From positions 248,001 through 312,000 of the forward strand of contig CADCXC010000040.1 of assembly GCA_902806595.1 (NCBI GenBank): a DNA stretch of 64,000 nt. Reading direction: 5' to 3'. This DNA comes from Pyrenopolyporus hunteri (Eukaryota > Ascomycota > Sordariomycetes > Xylariales > Hypoxylaceae). Numbering within the stretch: the first letter of the stretch is position 1; each line of letters opens with the position of its first letter. The translations under genes and the position numbers were made by a program. The notes beneath the pieces are model-generated. The model had not been told where the DNA came from. It saw only the letters and a list, made by a program, of their open reading frames with translations, and made no database searches. Below, piece by piece: positions 33,524 through 46,666 of the stretch.

Positions 33524-35781
33524 CTACAGCACCAGCTTGAAGGTAGGGTCACGGTCGTCGCCGAAGCCACGGTACTTCTCGTACTTGCCATTCGCCTTAT
33601 CTCGGTTGATCTTCCAGCAGTATAACACGTTGAAGAGGATCCTAGGGGCATGTTAGATGAGACGGAATATTTAGAGGCTCTGTCGACCGATATCGTATCA
33701 CTTACAAAAACCATCCAGCAACTAACAGCCCCAGAACAACGGTGTGGCCCTCGTGGTACGCTGATCCTTGAGCCTTGGGATATATGAAAACGGCAACGAA
33801 TCCACCACAGTTCGCTATCGCGAGCTGCAGAGCACTCGTCGTAGCTCGCTTGTAATGACCGGCCGAGTTCTATATTTTTACTTGTCAATGACAGAGCTCC
33901 CAGTACGGAGATGGGCCGGTCTCAGAGGAATGCAGCGGGGGCTTCTGAGAGTATTCTAAACAGGAGTGTTACTTACGTTGGAGAGCCAACCGAGGACGGG
34001 CGGCACACTACTGTATAGACCAGTAGCCATAAGGAACGTCATGCCATACTTCACCTTGTTGTCGTTGATATTAGCGATCACGGCGTACCCTATAATGGCT
34101 AGCGGTAATGAACAGAGCATGACGACTCCTCTGACACGGAAGCGATCCGAAAGGAATGCGGTGCACACTAATTTCGTAAGCTATCTGTTAAGAGCGTAAG
34201 GACACGAGTGGCGTGCGTACCTGTAACGACGGAGGCCACCGCATAAGGGATGACGGACCACAGTTGAGCTTCATCCGCCGTATAGCCCAAACCCGAGATA
34301 ATAGTCGGAAGCTAACGATCGGTCATTAGGATGCTAGACTGAAAACAAGAACGAAGTTGTCACCTACGAAGAGGCCAAAGCTGTAGAGTCCACTGAGGAT
34401 ACCAAAGTATGCGAAAGCTGTAAGCCAGGTCTGCACACTAAATACGCCGCGGGCTACTTCGGACCAGGTAAACTTTTCAGTAGCCTCCCTAAACACGTCG
34501 TCAATGGGATGTCGGGTCATGAAAATATGAAAGGTTACAAAAACGAACGCACCTTTCGCGGTTGCCGCCACCACTCTGGCTAGCTGCGTTGAGACGGCTG
34601 ACGGCGAATTGACGCTCCTCTTCGTTAAGGAACCTCGCCGAACTGACGCTGTTAGGGAGGATAAAATACGCAGCAATTCCGACTATAGCAGTCTTTGAGA
34701 AAGTCAATATCAATTATTTCCGTTCCAATGACCGTCGGTGACTCACGAATAGTCCCTCGATTACGAAGATCCATCTCCACTTGTTGAGACCACCTCTGGT
34801 GCCAATCTCAGCTATTCCGCGGGCCAGCAAGCCTAAGATCGCGTCAGACGTGTTTTTCGCATTTGACGAAGCGTGGCATGGTAACGTGCAATAAGACACA
34901 TACCTCCGAATGCGCCCGACAAGGAGGCGGCCGTATAGAAGATACCAATTCGCAGGGCAAGTTCAGTCCGCGTGTAGACGGTGGACAAGTATAGAACCTA
35001 TGATTTCTCGTAAGCCAAGGGAGTTGCTTGCGGCGAGGTCATCTCACTCACAATTCCTGGCAGCAGGCCGCCTTCCGTCAATCTGCAGTGTTCAACGTCA
35101 GCAATCCGCTGTTTCAAACGACGGGTTACTCAAAACAACGTCGCAAATCGCACCCAATCAGATAGCGGGGAGGAGTATAAATGCGAGCCACTGCGCGACT
35201 GTTTTGGAAACGGAAACTGACTGACCCGAGTAGCGCACGAACGCCCACGAAACCCGAGAAGTTCTGAACGAACCCAAGACACATAGCGGTCACGCCCCAC
35301 AAGAAGGTCAGACACGGTAGCCAAACCTGCGGCGTGAGCTTCTTAAGGATCAAGTTACTCGGGATCTCGCTGAAGATGTAGGTAGCGTAGAAGACTGCGA
35401 GACCTTGATCATACTGGTGATCTGTTATGCCAAGGTCCGTCTCGAGGTTGTACAGCTTCGCATTCCCCACGTTGGTCCTGTCCAGGAACGAACAGAGGAA
35501 CAATATGGCGAGAATGGGTAGGATTCTGTTTTTTTTTTTGGTAGTTAGAAAGATTAATCTAATTTACGCGTCTGCGTCCCCCTTCCTAACCGATGTTGAA
35601 GAGAGAGGGAGAGAGAGGAATGAACGCCAAATGGATAGACGATATAATACCTTGTGTCCAACTTCCATAGAACTTTCCGCGTCAAGTTCTTGTCCGTAGA
35701 ACTGACTTGCACCTCGCTCCCCTTCTCAATCTCCTCCACTGTCGCCTTATTGGGCACCTCGCTGTTGTCCGAGGATGTCAT
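33524..35781 (-). CDS. MFS transporter, anion:cation symporter (Dal5/Tna1-like) family
   Basis: Eleven exons: 35781-35651, 35525-35226, 35082-35052, 34997-34904, 34832-34747, 34692-34553, 34488-34368, 34311-34221, 34167-33977, 33869-33706 and 33641-33524. Introns are 53-143 nt; the product is 488 aa and every phase agrees. Family marks: FLDRTNVGNAKLYNLETDLG after TM1, LGLTEGGLLPGI, NKWRWIFVIEGLF before the middle loop, and LPTIISGLGYTADEAQLWSVIPY in the second half. The TM pattern fits 12 helices at the plasma membrane. Family members import allantoate, nicotinate, pantothenate, dipeptides or other organic anions; the substrate here is unknown. Exon 3 is only 31 nt. The nearest gene upstream on the same strand is a Zn2Cys6 factor, a possible regulator. 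Confidence 0.9.
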
Positions 35782-37138
35782 CTTGTCGCTTTTCTCCTTT
35801 TCTCTCTTTTCTCTCTTCGTCTTCCTTCTTCCCTTCCGCGTCGCGAGCCAGAGAGGAAAGGTGAATGATAAGAGATAGAAGGAGAGGGTTAGGCGGGTAT
35901 CCTCCGTTTAGGACCGCCGTATAGACCAACCTTTAAAGCTTCGCGACCAACAACTAAATAAGGGAGCAGGGTATTGGGTGGTCAGTCGGTAGGCCCAAAC
36001 AGGACTCCAGTCAGATTGCGGGGGATTTTAGATTACTACTACATTAGTATGGCCCTCATGAAGCTTGGGAATGACCGGGGGGGGTTGGTAGGTTGTTGAA
36101 TCCATTTCGAATTGGCGTGTGGGGTAAGCCTCTGTCTTGGAAGAGAGTAAGCCGACATTGCTAGATATTCTCTGATCTCGAGAGATAACTAACCTTAACC
36201 TACGTTAGCAGCGCGGAGTTGCTGCGGGGGAACATGTACTATGTGCGGAGTTTGATATACGACCGACGTGATCTTTGACCTATAGAGTTTACTCTAAATA
36301 TCCATACCAAGGAGCATGAGCCGAGTCATCCATTACTAGGTCGGGCTGCCTACCCAGAATACAAAGTGGTATAGGAAATGGCTTGGAAGGTTGCGAAAGG
36401 TATGATTTCCTGGTACTATGTAGGATTGGAAGGCAAGGGAGAGGGTTGGCGGTCGTGAACCCAGCCAATAGCTTTAGTCGGTGAAGCATGTCACAATTCC
36501 AGGGTCCTTCTAGTAGACAGATAGAGATAGGTAGGTAGGTAGGCAGGCTTGGCCTCAACGCTTATGCCCCTGTCCGTCGTGGCGAAACACCTATGTAGGT
36601 AGGTAGGTAGGTAGGTAGGTATATATTTACATAGGTAACTACCAGGAATAATTATACGTTACATCGAGCGGACAGAGTACCGGAGCGTAGATATGTAATG
36701 ACCTCCTTCTAGACTATTACCTGGCATCGTGGCGCTCATTCAAATGTCGTTCTAGAAACTTACAACGAATAAAATTCCATCATACTTTGTTTTAGTAACC
36801 CTCTTCACACAGAGTCATATGCATATAAGATAATTTCTATTTTCAGTCCGAAGAGCACCGTGACCCTTTGCGGTTTTTATCTGCAAGAAGGGTCCCAACA
36901 GGGTATAACAGGGTTTAACCCGTTCGTCTCTTATCTGCGAGACAACAGAAGGAAAAAAAAAAAAAAAAAAAGGGAAGCCAAGACGACACACATAGTAGCC
37001 TAGGAGCGTAAAACCAGAATCATTCAAAGCCATACCCCTAAAGCCCATGCCCAATACCATATTGATGCTCCCTTTGAATCGCAAACGCCAAAACACCATA
37101 TCCCGCCTGCCTACCGCCCCAAGTATAGAATTGTACAT
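35782..37138. other. Intergenic region
   Basis: Promoter of the first MFS gene and 3' region of the Zn2Cys6 gene. Contains TAGG tracts at 36530-36543 and 36596-36621 and an A19 run at 36953-36971. No gene recognised. Confidence 0.5.
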
Positions 37139-39753
37139 TCAGGCACTAAATGTTGACCAGTCCATCCAATCCAAGTCAGCACTATGGAACTGGAAATCTT
37201 CCCAAAATGCGTTGAGCCCAATATCAGTACTATGGATGGCCTCGTCAAGCTGGTTTTCGTTAGACATAGTGGAAAATAATAGGTGGTCTGGTTGTAGACC
37301 TGACGGCGCCACCGGCATTTGTAGCGTCCCTTGGTGCGTAGGGATATGGGCGGCAGTCAGGTCAGTATAAATAGAGGCGTGCTTTGTCACGTCCCCGTTC
37401 GGCTCCGGTGGTAGGGTCTGCACAGTTTCCGAAGCCCGCGACGCATACTTCAGTATCTGTCTCAACTGCCCGGCAAATAGGCAGGAAAGCCCCTTTCGCT
37501 GAATCGGGACCGACCCTATCCTTTCTAACACATCCGTAGTCTCCGCAATCAATGCCCTAATACTAGGAGCCAGGCTTGAGCTTCGGCCATCCGCCACCGT
37601 ACTAACTCTGAGGGCGAAACACGCAGCAAAGGATATCATGATGGCGGTGTTGTTAGGCATCGATCTCAACTGCCCCTCGCCTTGGACCGCTACTCGTAAG
37701 ACGTTCAACGCCGAGGAGAGACCAGCGGCGCGGAAGAAATGCCGCGCCGCCACAGGCGCGGTGCCATGGTTGATCACGGAGCTATATAGAGAGAGCCGGG
37801 TATGAGACGCAAGAATCTCGACATACGGAGGCAACGAGAGTTCTGTGTTGTTTAGAGAGGTCATTTGTAACGGTCTGAACATAAGACTTACGTTCGCGGT
37901 CACCTATCTGTACAGGCCAAGTTTGGTACCATCGGTCGAAGAAAAGAGTAATCTCATTCTTTACCCTGGTCTCGCTTTAGTGGCCGACGTCGCTTATCAA
38001 AGGGCGCGAGGGAGCATACCTATCAACGATGGATAATTCACTATTGCCGTTCACGTAGCTATCGCATATGGATCTTACTTTTGCAATCAGATTTGCCTGT
38101 GCCCACCCAGTCAGCGCGCCATCAGCCAATGATTGAGCGAATATGGATGGGGGAGAATATTACCAGATCTCTCCTCAATACCGCAACCGAGACAATTGAG
38201 CCATCCCATCTATCGGCTAGGTCGCTGAGATGCCACTGATCACAATTCTCAATCAGCGGTGACATAGGTAGAACATAATTCCGCCCTCTCGCGAGACATA
38301 CGCTGCGTAGCAGATTAGCTAGAAAATCTTGGACGGGGCTTCGGTGCGTCGTTACCCTCTTTCAAGGACGAACAGAGATAACCAGGTCCGCTCCCTTCTT
38401 CTCAGGAGCCTCCGACCCCTCAGGGAGTCCGGATCGACGTCACCGAACCCGTCCATGCCGAGCGCCTTTCGGCCGGAAATGCAGTCGGATGTGGCAATGC
38501 TGTCCCTGGGACTCCGCGGCTCCGTGGATGGGGGCAATATGACCTTATTCAAGGATAGGTCCAGGGCGATCGTCAAGGCCATGGAGAGATAAGTAGAGGT
38601 CTCGTCGTCGGCCCAGTGCTCACCGGCCGATATCCACGGTATGTTGACCATGAAAGCCAAAATGATTTCCACGGACTTATAGCGCTTCGCCATGACAAGA
38701 CTGGCGAGCTTCTGCCGGTGGTTCGAAAGCCTCTTATATAACGACTCCATAGAGGGTGAAAATAGTGCCGACGCGGCGGCTATCGAAGTTAGTAGAAAAG
38801 CTGACCGACTCCGTACGAAGTCTACTGTATGTATGACGGGGTCAATCCCCCAGCGCGTATGCGCGAGTTTTTCGTAGAAACTACGGCGATGTCAGTTTCG
38901 CGACGATCATTCCAATGCGTATGAGGAATTACGGCCATACTAGGAGAAGAGCGCCTCAGCCTCCGTAAGAGTAACCAGTCCCAATTCAATGGGGTCGAGG
39001 TCTTCGCCGACGTCGAGCCGCGCTTGAAAGCGGCCGAAGAACTTTCCCAGATCATCGCACTCCCCGTTTACCCCACGACCGGGAGCGGACTTAGAAGGTG
39101 GCCGACCTGCGCCGGCTCCCTGCGCCTGCGGCGTTATGGAAGAGAGCAGTTCGGAGGTCCGCGCGAGCAATTGCAAAGGATTCTCGGCATCATCCAGGCT
39201 CAATTGATCATCCTCGACCTTGGGGTGCACCGCCGGGTCGTCGCGCGAACAGGTCTGCGACGGCGAGGTTCCTATCGAAGTGGCGGTCTGCTGGGGGGAC
39301 ACAGAAGCAGGATCGTGGTCTATGCCATTCTGCGTCGATATGCGCCGCAGAAACCCGCGGTCGCTGCTTAGGAGTTCTCTGCTCCTTTCGAGTAGGAACC
39401 GTAGCTCGGTGGCCTGCTCTGCCGTCTGTACCTGATCGAGAGCACCCGCGTTCGATCTTCTCAACGCTTGCTCGATCTGGAAGACGGCCTTTTCGAGTCC
39501 CGAATGCTTGCTATCCGAGCCGTCAGTCAGGATGCGCCGAGGACTAGGAGCTTCGGACTACAACTCACTTCTTCACTCCCTTATGCCGGCCCACGTGAAA
39601 GAGCGGTGCGGAACACTGAATTGAACGTTGAGTGCATCGGGTGCAGGTGGAAGACCCGCTCGGCCGGACACACTTGAGCTTGGACTTCTTACAGTTGAAG
39701 CAGGCGGCGAGGCGCTCTTCATCTCTCGTATCAGTATCTGATTTCGGCGCCAT
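37139..39753 (-). CDS. Zn2Cys6 fungal transcription factor
   Basis: Seven exons: 39753-39569, 39510-38941, 38880-38356, 38302-38164, 38096-38020, 37965-37892 and 37842-37139. Introns are 49-67 nt; 757 aa. Exon 1 encodes the zinc cluster C-x2-C-x6-C-x8-C-x2-C-x6-C (CFNCKKSKLKC, then CTRCTQRSIQC), the GAL4-type nuclear DNA-binding domain. A helical linker follows (EQATELRFLLERSREL), probably for dimerisation. Then comes the middle homology domain found in many such factors: SYFYEKLAHTRWGIDPVIHT, and AGEHWADDETSTYLSMALTIALDL. The C-terminus is acidic and aromatic (SADLDWMDWSTFSA), a likely activation region. Target genes are unknown; flanking carriers and a reductase are candidates. No disruption seen; all splice phases agree. 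Confidence 0.9.
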
Positions 39754-42411
39754 TCGATCCGATATGGAGACACGGCAGACGAGAGGAGGCCATAAGAAGT
39801 TGCGAAGGACACAGGATACGACGAAATCTACCGTACAAGACCGGGCGAATCCAACACCAGTACCGTACCCAAATGAGTTACCAAGCGAGTACCAAGTGAG
39901 TACCAAGTGATTTTAATCTCCGGGAGAGGTCTCGGAATCGTGGAATCGTGGGAGTTCCCTTTGGAGGGTCCAAACTTGTTGGGTCGGCAGAAGTTGTTCC
40001 TGGGGCCCCGCACCTTGTTTAGAACCTGTCAGGGGTCAAGGTTATGGACACTGAGCTCTTTGAGGGTTTATTATGGATGGAAGATGGCATCACGTGATGG
40101 CCTCCTGTCCTATTATACCATACCTGTATGCACCACCATCTACCGTTGCCCGCTGTCGTCTCTTCCTATTTTTATTTTTCCTTCCCCCTCTGTTCGTCCA
40201 GATGTCCCGCAGTCGGGAAAGCTTGGAAGGGGAAAAAAAAAGAGAAAAAAGAAAAACCACGCTTCATGGGAACAAACCGGAACCAAGATCGAGCACGATC
40301 ACCACCAAGTACCCTATTCGATACGCCTATTCGATAAGGTAGTAGATCATACCGAACCAGGGATTCACTTACACCACATTGGTCCCGTCCAGCTTCAGAA
40401 CTTTGGTCTGTTGGCCCTTCGAAGATTACTAAGTCCTGCAAGGTCCACTCAGCTGCGCTACCATGCAGCAGGCAATGCTACCGTTTTACCAGGTCTCGAG
40501 GATCGATTGGCTTCGTGGGCGATCAAAGTTAGTCAGGGTCCTGTAATCGTGCTTCGCTTTGACTGCTTACTTGACACTTTCCTCATCCGTCCTTACGCTT
40601 TTGTATTTCTTGTATCTAGTCGGAGAGAGAGAGAGGGCCCCAACTGACTAACACAAACACAATCTACTCGCCAATCCACTTATCCCCGACGTTTCGAGGG
40701 GGCGTATTCTCGCGAACAGACTCAAAGTTGGCACGAGGCACAAGACAATCCAGTTCCGTTAAAAATTCCGTAATGACAAGACATACCTGAAATTTGGCTT
40801 TTCACATAACAGTTGCCTAAGGTACCTATTCCAATGATACTTAGGTAGGTAGGTAGGCAGTCAACGCACGGGTCCGCAGTCGATCCAAAGGTCAACAATT
40901 CGCAATAGAACCGAAAGAAGGGGCACAGAAGGAGGCACAGAAGCGGCGCAGAAAGGGCACGGAAGACGGGTCAACTGCATGCTCATGGAATAGCTTGGGT
41001 ACCTGCGAGGCAACTACGTACGGATCCAGGGCTGAGCTACCCTCGTGGAAGCGGGAGAGCTGACAATTGGGCACCGCTAAATGGCCAGAGCCAGAGACTA
41101 AAGTTGGCTGCCGTAGGCTGGACGATCAACGCATGCAGTGGCCTGTTACGCAGCATAGGTTTCAGTCTATTCGCCTTGAAGTTGCTACCTCATGCGGCAA
41201 TAGTAAGACTGTCATCTCTTACATATGTTCGCAGGCGAATTAGCACTCGTAGATGCGCTACCGCACACCCATCACTAGCTTGCATTACTAGACAAATGCC
41301 GCGCAACTCACGTACCTTACGTACTGTGAGTAACTAAACCACGAACCCGAACCACCTGGATTAGCAATCGCGACGATGAGGCCTACCCGTTACCAGCTAC
41401 CTATCGCGGTAACAAGTCCGTGGACACCATCACATATTTTATCAACGGCCCAGATTGGTTAGGACCGACGAGACATACGTTAATAGACAACCTCTTCTTC
41501 GTCTCCCGGGTCTCATCAGTTTCCTCTCTTACCTCTCGTCACTCCGCCGACATTCGGCGAGGCAATGGGTTTCGAATGATGGCCCTGCTAGGGCCCTCGC
41601 ACCATCAGAAATATAGCGCATATCTAACTCCAGACTTCTCCGCAATGAATGGTGGGATTTTAACGGCTGCGGAACTAGCTCGGAATAGTATCGCTACTTT
41701 TAGTTCGACGAGAGGATGATGTGGTCCGCAATGGCGTTCCGCGGTTGCGGTCGCACTAGTTAGTCTACAAATATGTAGAGACAGACCTCGAAGGCGGCAT
41801 CAGGTAAATATTCCCCGGAAGTCGACACTATAGGAAGGACACGGGATTGGTTCTCTTAAATCTAAATATATGTTAAGGCTCTAGTGATGAAAGGACGTAG
41901 CAAACTATCCCCGTAGGACTTAAATATCTTTGCTAACGGCGCAAACGGAGCCCGCGGGGTTTACTTTACATGCGCAATTAGCTACCATTAAGTCCGCTAA
42001 CGCCCGTTTTGACCAAAGGGCCTGCATAATATCTGGATCTGCTGGCGTCGGCTCTTGGCTGCCTTCGGGGATCTGACAACCGTGGGATTCGACCTCATGA
42101 TATAGACGTTCAGATTATATACCTCTTATAAAAAGTCTTGTTCATATTCAGAGGAATGATACCGAAACATTCACGAAAATTGCGTTCCTCGGGGAGCATT
42201 CGATAGTAATACCGCAACCAGAATTTATAAGTCTCGATTCGCCATTCCTTCTATATTCTATATCTAAATCCCATGAGTAAATCTGCCTTGCAGGAAGGAA
42301 TAGACCCCTGAATCCTCCTACCCACCGTCGATTGCGTTATCCTCGACGTCTCAGATCGGTCCAATACGCGGAGTTGCATCTCGGCGTACCAGGAACAACA
42401 CTTCCCTCAGA
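39754..42411. other. Intergenic region
   Basis: A 2.7 kb stretch upstream of the Zn2Cys6 gene and of the SDR gene. Near 39885-39912 a short unit (GAGTACCAAGT) repeats in tandem. There is a GA tract near 40622 and a TAGG island at about 40840-40859. A 246-codon frame at 39907-40647 has Lys and low-complexity runs and no domain, and is not called. No RNA recognised. Confidence 0.5.
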
Positions 42412-43243
42412 ATGCACCTAATACTTACCGGCGCAACGGGTCTTGTAGGCTCCAGCGTTCTGGATGCGATGATTAAGATGAAGGACGTCAGCAAGATCTC
42501 AATTCTCAGCCGCCGACCTGTGAAGATGGCTGAGGATGCGAAGGATCCCCGTATCAACGTCATCATCCATAAGGACTTTGAAAAATACGACTCTGAGCTG
42601 CTCTCCAAGCTCAGGGGGGCCTCGGGGTGCGTGTGGGCTCTAGGCATTAGCCAGACGCAAGTCGGCGCAGAGTTGGTAACCTCGAACAACCTAAGACCAC
42701 TGCTATCATATCGCTAACGCATCTACCCACCTACGCAGGGAATATGTAAAGATCACCAAAGACTTTACCTTGGAGGCGTCAAAGGCCTTCCAAACACTTG
42801 GGTCGGAACAAGAACCCTTCAACTTTGTGTACGTCTCAGGAATGGGTGCGACAACTCAACCCGGCCGCTTCTCGGCCATCTTCGCCCGTGTGAAAGGGGA
42901 GACGGAATTAGCGCTGGCTGAGATGCGCAAGGCAAACCCATTGTTTCACGCAAGCTCGGTGCGCCCGGCATTCGTTGACGCCGCGAAGCACGACGCCATC
43001 AAGCCTTATATTCCCATCCAGCCTGCGCTACATATGGCCTCTAATCTCATTCTTGGGCCGTTAATCAGATGTGCGATAACAAGCTACTGGAGCCCCACGC
43101 CAGAGCTAGGGCGCTTCCTAACAGAGATGGCCATGGGACGGCATAAGGATAGGCTCAAGGCAAACGATATCCAGATGGTGGGCGAATTTCCTATCCTAGA
43201 CAACTCGGCATTCAGACGATTGTCGGGTCTAGATCGCGAATAG
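42412..43243 (+). CDS. Atypical SDR / NAD(P)-binding Rossmann protein (HTATIP2-like)
   Basis: Two exons, 42412-42671 and 42739-43243; 254 aa. The N-terminus MHLILTGATGLVGSSVLDAM is a clear dinucleotide-binding motif (TGATGLVG), followed by ISILSRRPV, where the arginine suggests NADP(H). Later come VYVSGMGATTQPG and EYVKITKDFTLEASKAF. Together these place it with fungal NAD(P)-binding proteins related to HTATIP2/TIP30 and NmrA-like SDRs. No classical YxxxK catalytic pair is evident, so it may be a reductase of unknown substrate or a redox sensor. The intron (67 nt, CTAAC branch site) fits in frame only with the donor GTTGGT; the GTAACC four bases downstream shifts the frame. It is convergent with an MFS gene, 343 nt apart. 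Confidence 0.83.
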
Positions 43244-43586
43244 AAAATTAAGGGGGCTTTGCCAAAGAAATATATTGGCGGAGGAGGGACTAAGGGATAT
43301 CGTGTAGAGACCACATCGTACGATTATACCTACCTACGAACAGCATACGGACGAGCATAGTGTTCTGAACTGCTCAATTTATGTATTGTACATATCTTGC
43401 TTAGACAGTAGGATCTATCCTATTATCAAACCCACAGCTCGCAGCCTAGACACGTAGTCGTACCTAAGGACTAGGTATGCATTGTGACCACCTTCTAAGG
43501 CCAAGGACAAATATTCCCCTGAGCACACTGCATCTGATTGTCCCAACTGCTCGAAATATAGCTGGTACTTAGTTGCATGTAGATAT
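43244..43586. other. Convergent 3' spacer
   Basis: 343 nt between the SDR stop (+) and the MFS stop (-). AT-rich; no feature recognised. Confidence 0.6.
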
Positions 43587-45604
43587 CTAGTATTCAAAGC
43601 GCCATCTCGGATCCGAATCTCCCGCCCAATCTGCCACTTCCCCTACGTGTTTTATTTCTTCCGCTATTGCCTCACGTCTGTTATTCTCCCTCTTCAACCT
43701 TAGTCCCAACACCGTCACAACCGCCGCATTGGCTAGGAGGTACCCGAGCGCGACGGAATGACCCACGATAAATCTAGGTCCATCGGTAGCACGGTATAAT
43801 TGGGTACCCAGCACAGCACCGAGGTTTCCGATACTGATCTGCATAGCATTCGCTATAGCCCTCTTTGTCTGGCCGGACACGTTGATAGCGGGCCACGATA
43901 ACACCAGAGCCGAGGCCGGATAGATGCCGCCTGCTGCGAAGAACACGCCCACGTAACTGACCCCCGGCCTGCCCACCGGGTCGGTATTCCCGAGGAGGAT
44001 GCAATAGCCAATAGCGCCGAAGATTGCCGAGCCGCCGATGAAGATCGCTCTTTGACCAAGCCGCTCCGAAAGAACTGCTATCGTAACGGTTGTTACGAAG
44101 GCGAACGCATAGGGTGGCACGGTGAGCAGCTGTGCCGTTGCCGCCGCGTATCCTAGGTTAGAGATAATAGTTGGCTATGACAACCACGAATAATTAGTCG
44201 CTACGTCCATATTGCCATATAAGTAGCGGAAGGCATTACGTACCAAGAATAGAGAGAGCGTATAGAGGGGTAAGCTCATGGTATGGAACCCTAGCCCGTA
44301 GAGCCAGCAGCTTGGGTCTCTCAGCGCCTCTTTCACGGCCGCCCAAGTGAAGCGTTCGTTATGCGTGGCATCACTATCCGCTGCGAGGCGCTGGTGGATA
44401 AATTTCCGTTCGTCCTCCGTTAGGAACTTCGAGGTGTCCGGATAATTATGAACGAAGCCATACGCCGCTGCCGCCACGAGTACCGTAAGAATACCTTCCT
44501 AGTAGGGTGAAGTAGGTTAGAATCGTGGCTAACATGTAGGCGTATAAGCCGTATAGGGCGGTACGACGAACTAAGATGAAGATCCAACGCCAACCATTCT
44601 CCCAAACTACGCCACCCATCCTCCCAATCCCCTATACTCAAGTTAGATATTAGAATTACCCATCTCGGGGGCTGGTTATACAAACGTAAGCTAAGATCCC
44701 ACCAAACGCGCCGGCCAAAGAAGCGGCGCTGAAGAAGAGAGATATGCGGTACTGGCGCTCTCGTCTCTTGTACCACATAGAGAAGTAGAATACCACTCCT
44801 GGGAACAAGCCACTTTCGGCCTGGTTTAGGTTAATATTTGGCACGGGATTCCGACGTCGCTGCCTTTCCTGCAGCTCTATGTCCTCAAAAGGGGAATGGT
44901 ATTTAGATGAAGATAACATCGAGGAAGGCTACTACGTACTTTAAATATATTAGCATCTATGTTGAGCGGTGGGGCGTCGTAAGTGAAAGCAACAGCCTAA
45001 GCCTTTTTTACTTACCAACACCGAGGAAGAACCTGCTCGTAAGAAAACCTGCTAGGTTATGAACTATTCCCATCAGGGTTGAAACGATACCCCAGACTAT
45101 CGTCAGCGTCGGTAACCAAATGCGAGGTGTTGTACGTTTAAGTATGATATTGCAAGGAATCTATACTTATAATCAGTATACGTGCAACGTTGCGGTTGCC
45201 GGTGGCATTACCTCAAAGAGAACGTATCCGACAAAGTAAAGCGTGAGTCCTGTAAGATATTGATTCCCAGCTAGAGACGGGGTTAGTGACGGGTTCCCGA
45301 TAGACTTGCAACATGTGCCTACTCATATGAACGTCACCGAGAAGACCTTCGATACGAGCATTACCAACTACACGATACGTTAGTTAGCGGGATATACTAG
45401 AACCTAACTTGTCGAAGAGATGTGGGAAGCCGCACCGTTACTTCGATCAAGGAAAGACAACAAGTATAAAACTCCAACTGCAGGTAAGAGCCGCAGATCC
45501 AGCTTCCTCAGCAACGCGCCCTCGTCGACTCCGGATACGGTAGTCTCGAAATCAGACGTGCCGGAACCGCCCCCCGGAGCCTCTTCCAAAGTTTTTTCGG
45601 TCAT
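43587..45604 (-). CDS. Second MFS transporter, anion:cation symporter (Dal5-like) family
   Basis: Eight exons: 45604-45436, 45367-45323, 45270-45212, 45160-45020, 44820-44686, 44631-44572, 44498-44244 and 44174-43587; 483 aa. Family marks: LLSFLDRSNVGNARIEGL, IPCNIILKRTTPRIWLP, ESGLFPGVVFYFSMWYKRRERQYR, NGWRWIFILEGIL and LPTIISNLGYAAATAQLL. The pattern fits 12 helices at the plasma membrane. Substrate unknown; an organic anion or vitamin is likely for this family. One weak point: the exon 4/5 join keeps frame only with a GTTGGT donor. That yields LG-A-ESG, one residue shorter than the usual LG-x-x-E; the stronger donor GTAAGT four bases on would shift the frame. So either a rare donor or a one-base lesion. 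The start gives MTEKTLEEAPGG. Confidence 0.84.
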
Positions 45605-46666
45605 TATTCTGCACGGCGATCGTAGCGGGAAGCTCAAAACAAACGGACTTCTTCAATTCCAGATTCAATAAGATTAGAGAGAAACGAGGAAACTTTCTAT
45701 CGTCCGGTCTGTTATATTATAGATCGCTGACTAGCTCATCGGCCAAACTACTAGATACATTGACGACGGGGCTCGCAGGCCTTGGTATGGCATCATAATA
45801 GCCGCAACTGACTTAAGATCTCTTAGTTATACACGGTTTATATCGCTTTCAGAGATCAAGCCGAACCTGGAACGCTGTAGGACGTTGTGATTGGCGAGGG
45901 CGCTGAACGGGGCGGATCACGACATATTGACCCTGGCTGACGTGACAACTTCAACACCTTTTAAAACCTCATATCTTGGACATTTACATCGGAATACTAG
46001 AGTATAATTGGGGTCGGATACCCATTAGCCCCTTCCCACCTCCATATTTGTCGAAGACTCTGAAACGCTCAGCTGGGATTACAATAGGGGAGGTGGTCTA
46101 ATGATCAACGCAGAGAAGCGTTATGAGAATTAAGTCGTGGATAATCGATGGAACCATACCGATTAAACTGGCCCCCATAGGGGTATCGCGCGATCGCCTA
46201 GTATAGCTTAAGCAAGGCGGGTATCTATTGTATACCACGTATATAAAATGAATTATGAGATACGTTATCCCGGTAGAGAGTTGAGGCGTTCGCATAGGAT
46301 GAGCTCTGGTTCATCGTATGTCAACTCGGATATGATGAGGCGTCGGAACGTCATACTATCATAGAAAAGCTTCAGATGAAGTAATGTACTTACTATTATA
46401 CATAGGATGTCGGCGTCGAGTATATAACTAGATGCCTTCTAGACAGCGCACATTGGTCGTGGAAGTCATTCAGCGATTATTCGGGATTTGCCTCAACCAA
46501 TAGAAATATCGGTGCAGGCTCAGGAATTACCGTAAGGGGTAGGCCATTTTATGTTTATGCGAATTTATGAAAATTTGGCAGGACTTATTCTCCAGTAGAA
46601 GACATCAGCAATAGATGAAATACGAAGCAGGTACTGTGGGATAAGGAGTTGTATTGATGGTCTTAG
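45605..46666. other. Intergenic region
   Basis: AT-rich non-coding DNA upstream of the second MFS gene. No gene, RNA or strong repeat recognised up to the foldback element. Confidence 0.5.

Noticed and set aside
39907..40647. 246-codon plus-strand open frame
   Set aside because: Contains Lys-rich and repeat-derived stretches, no domain and no splice partner; lies over the promoter of the Zn2Cys6 gene.
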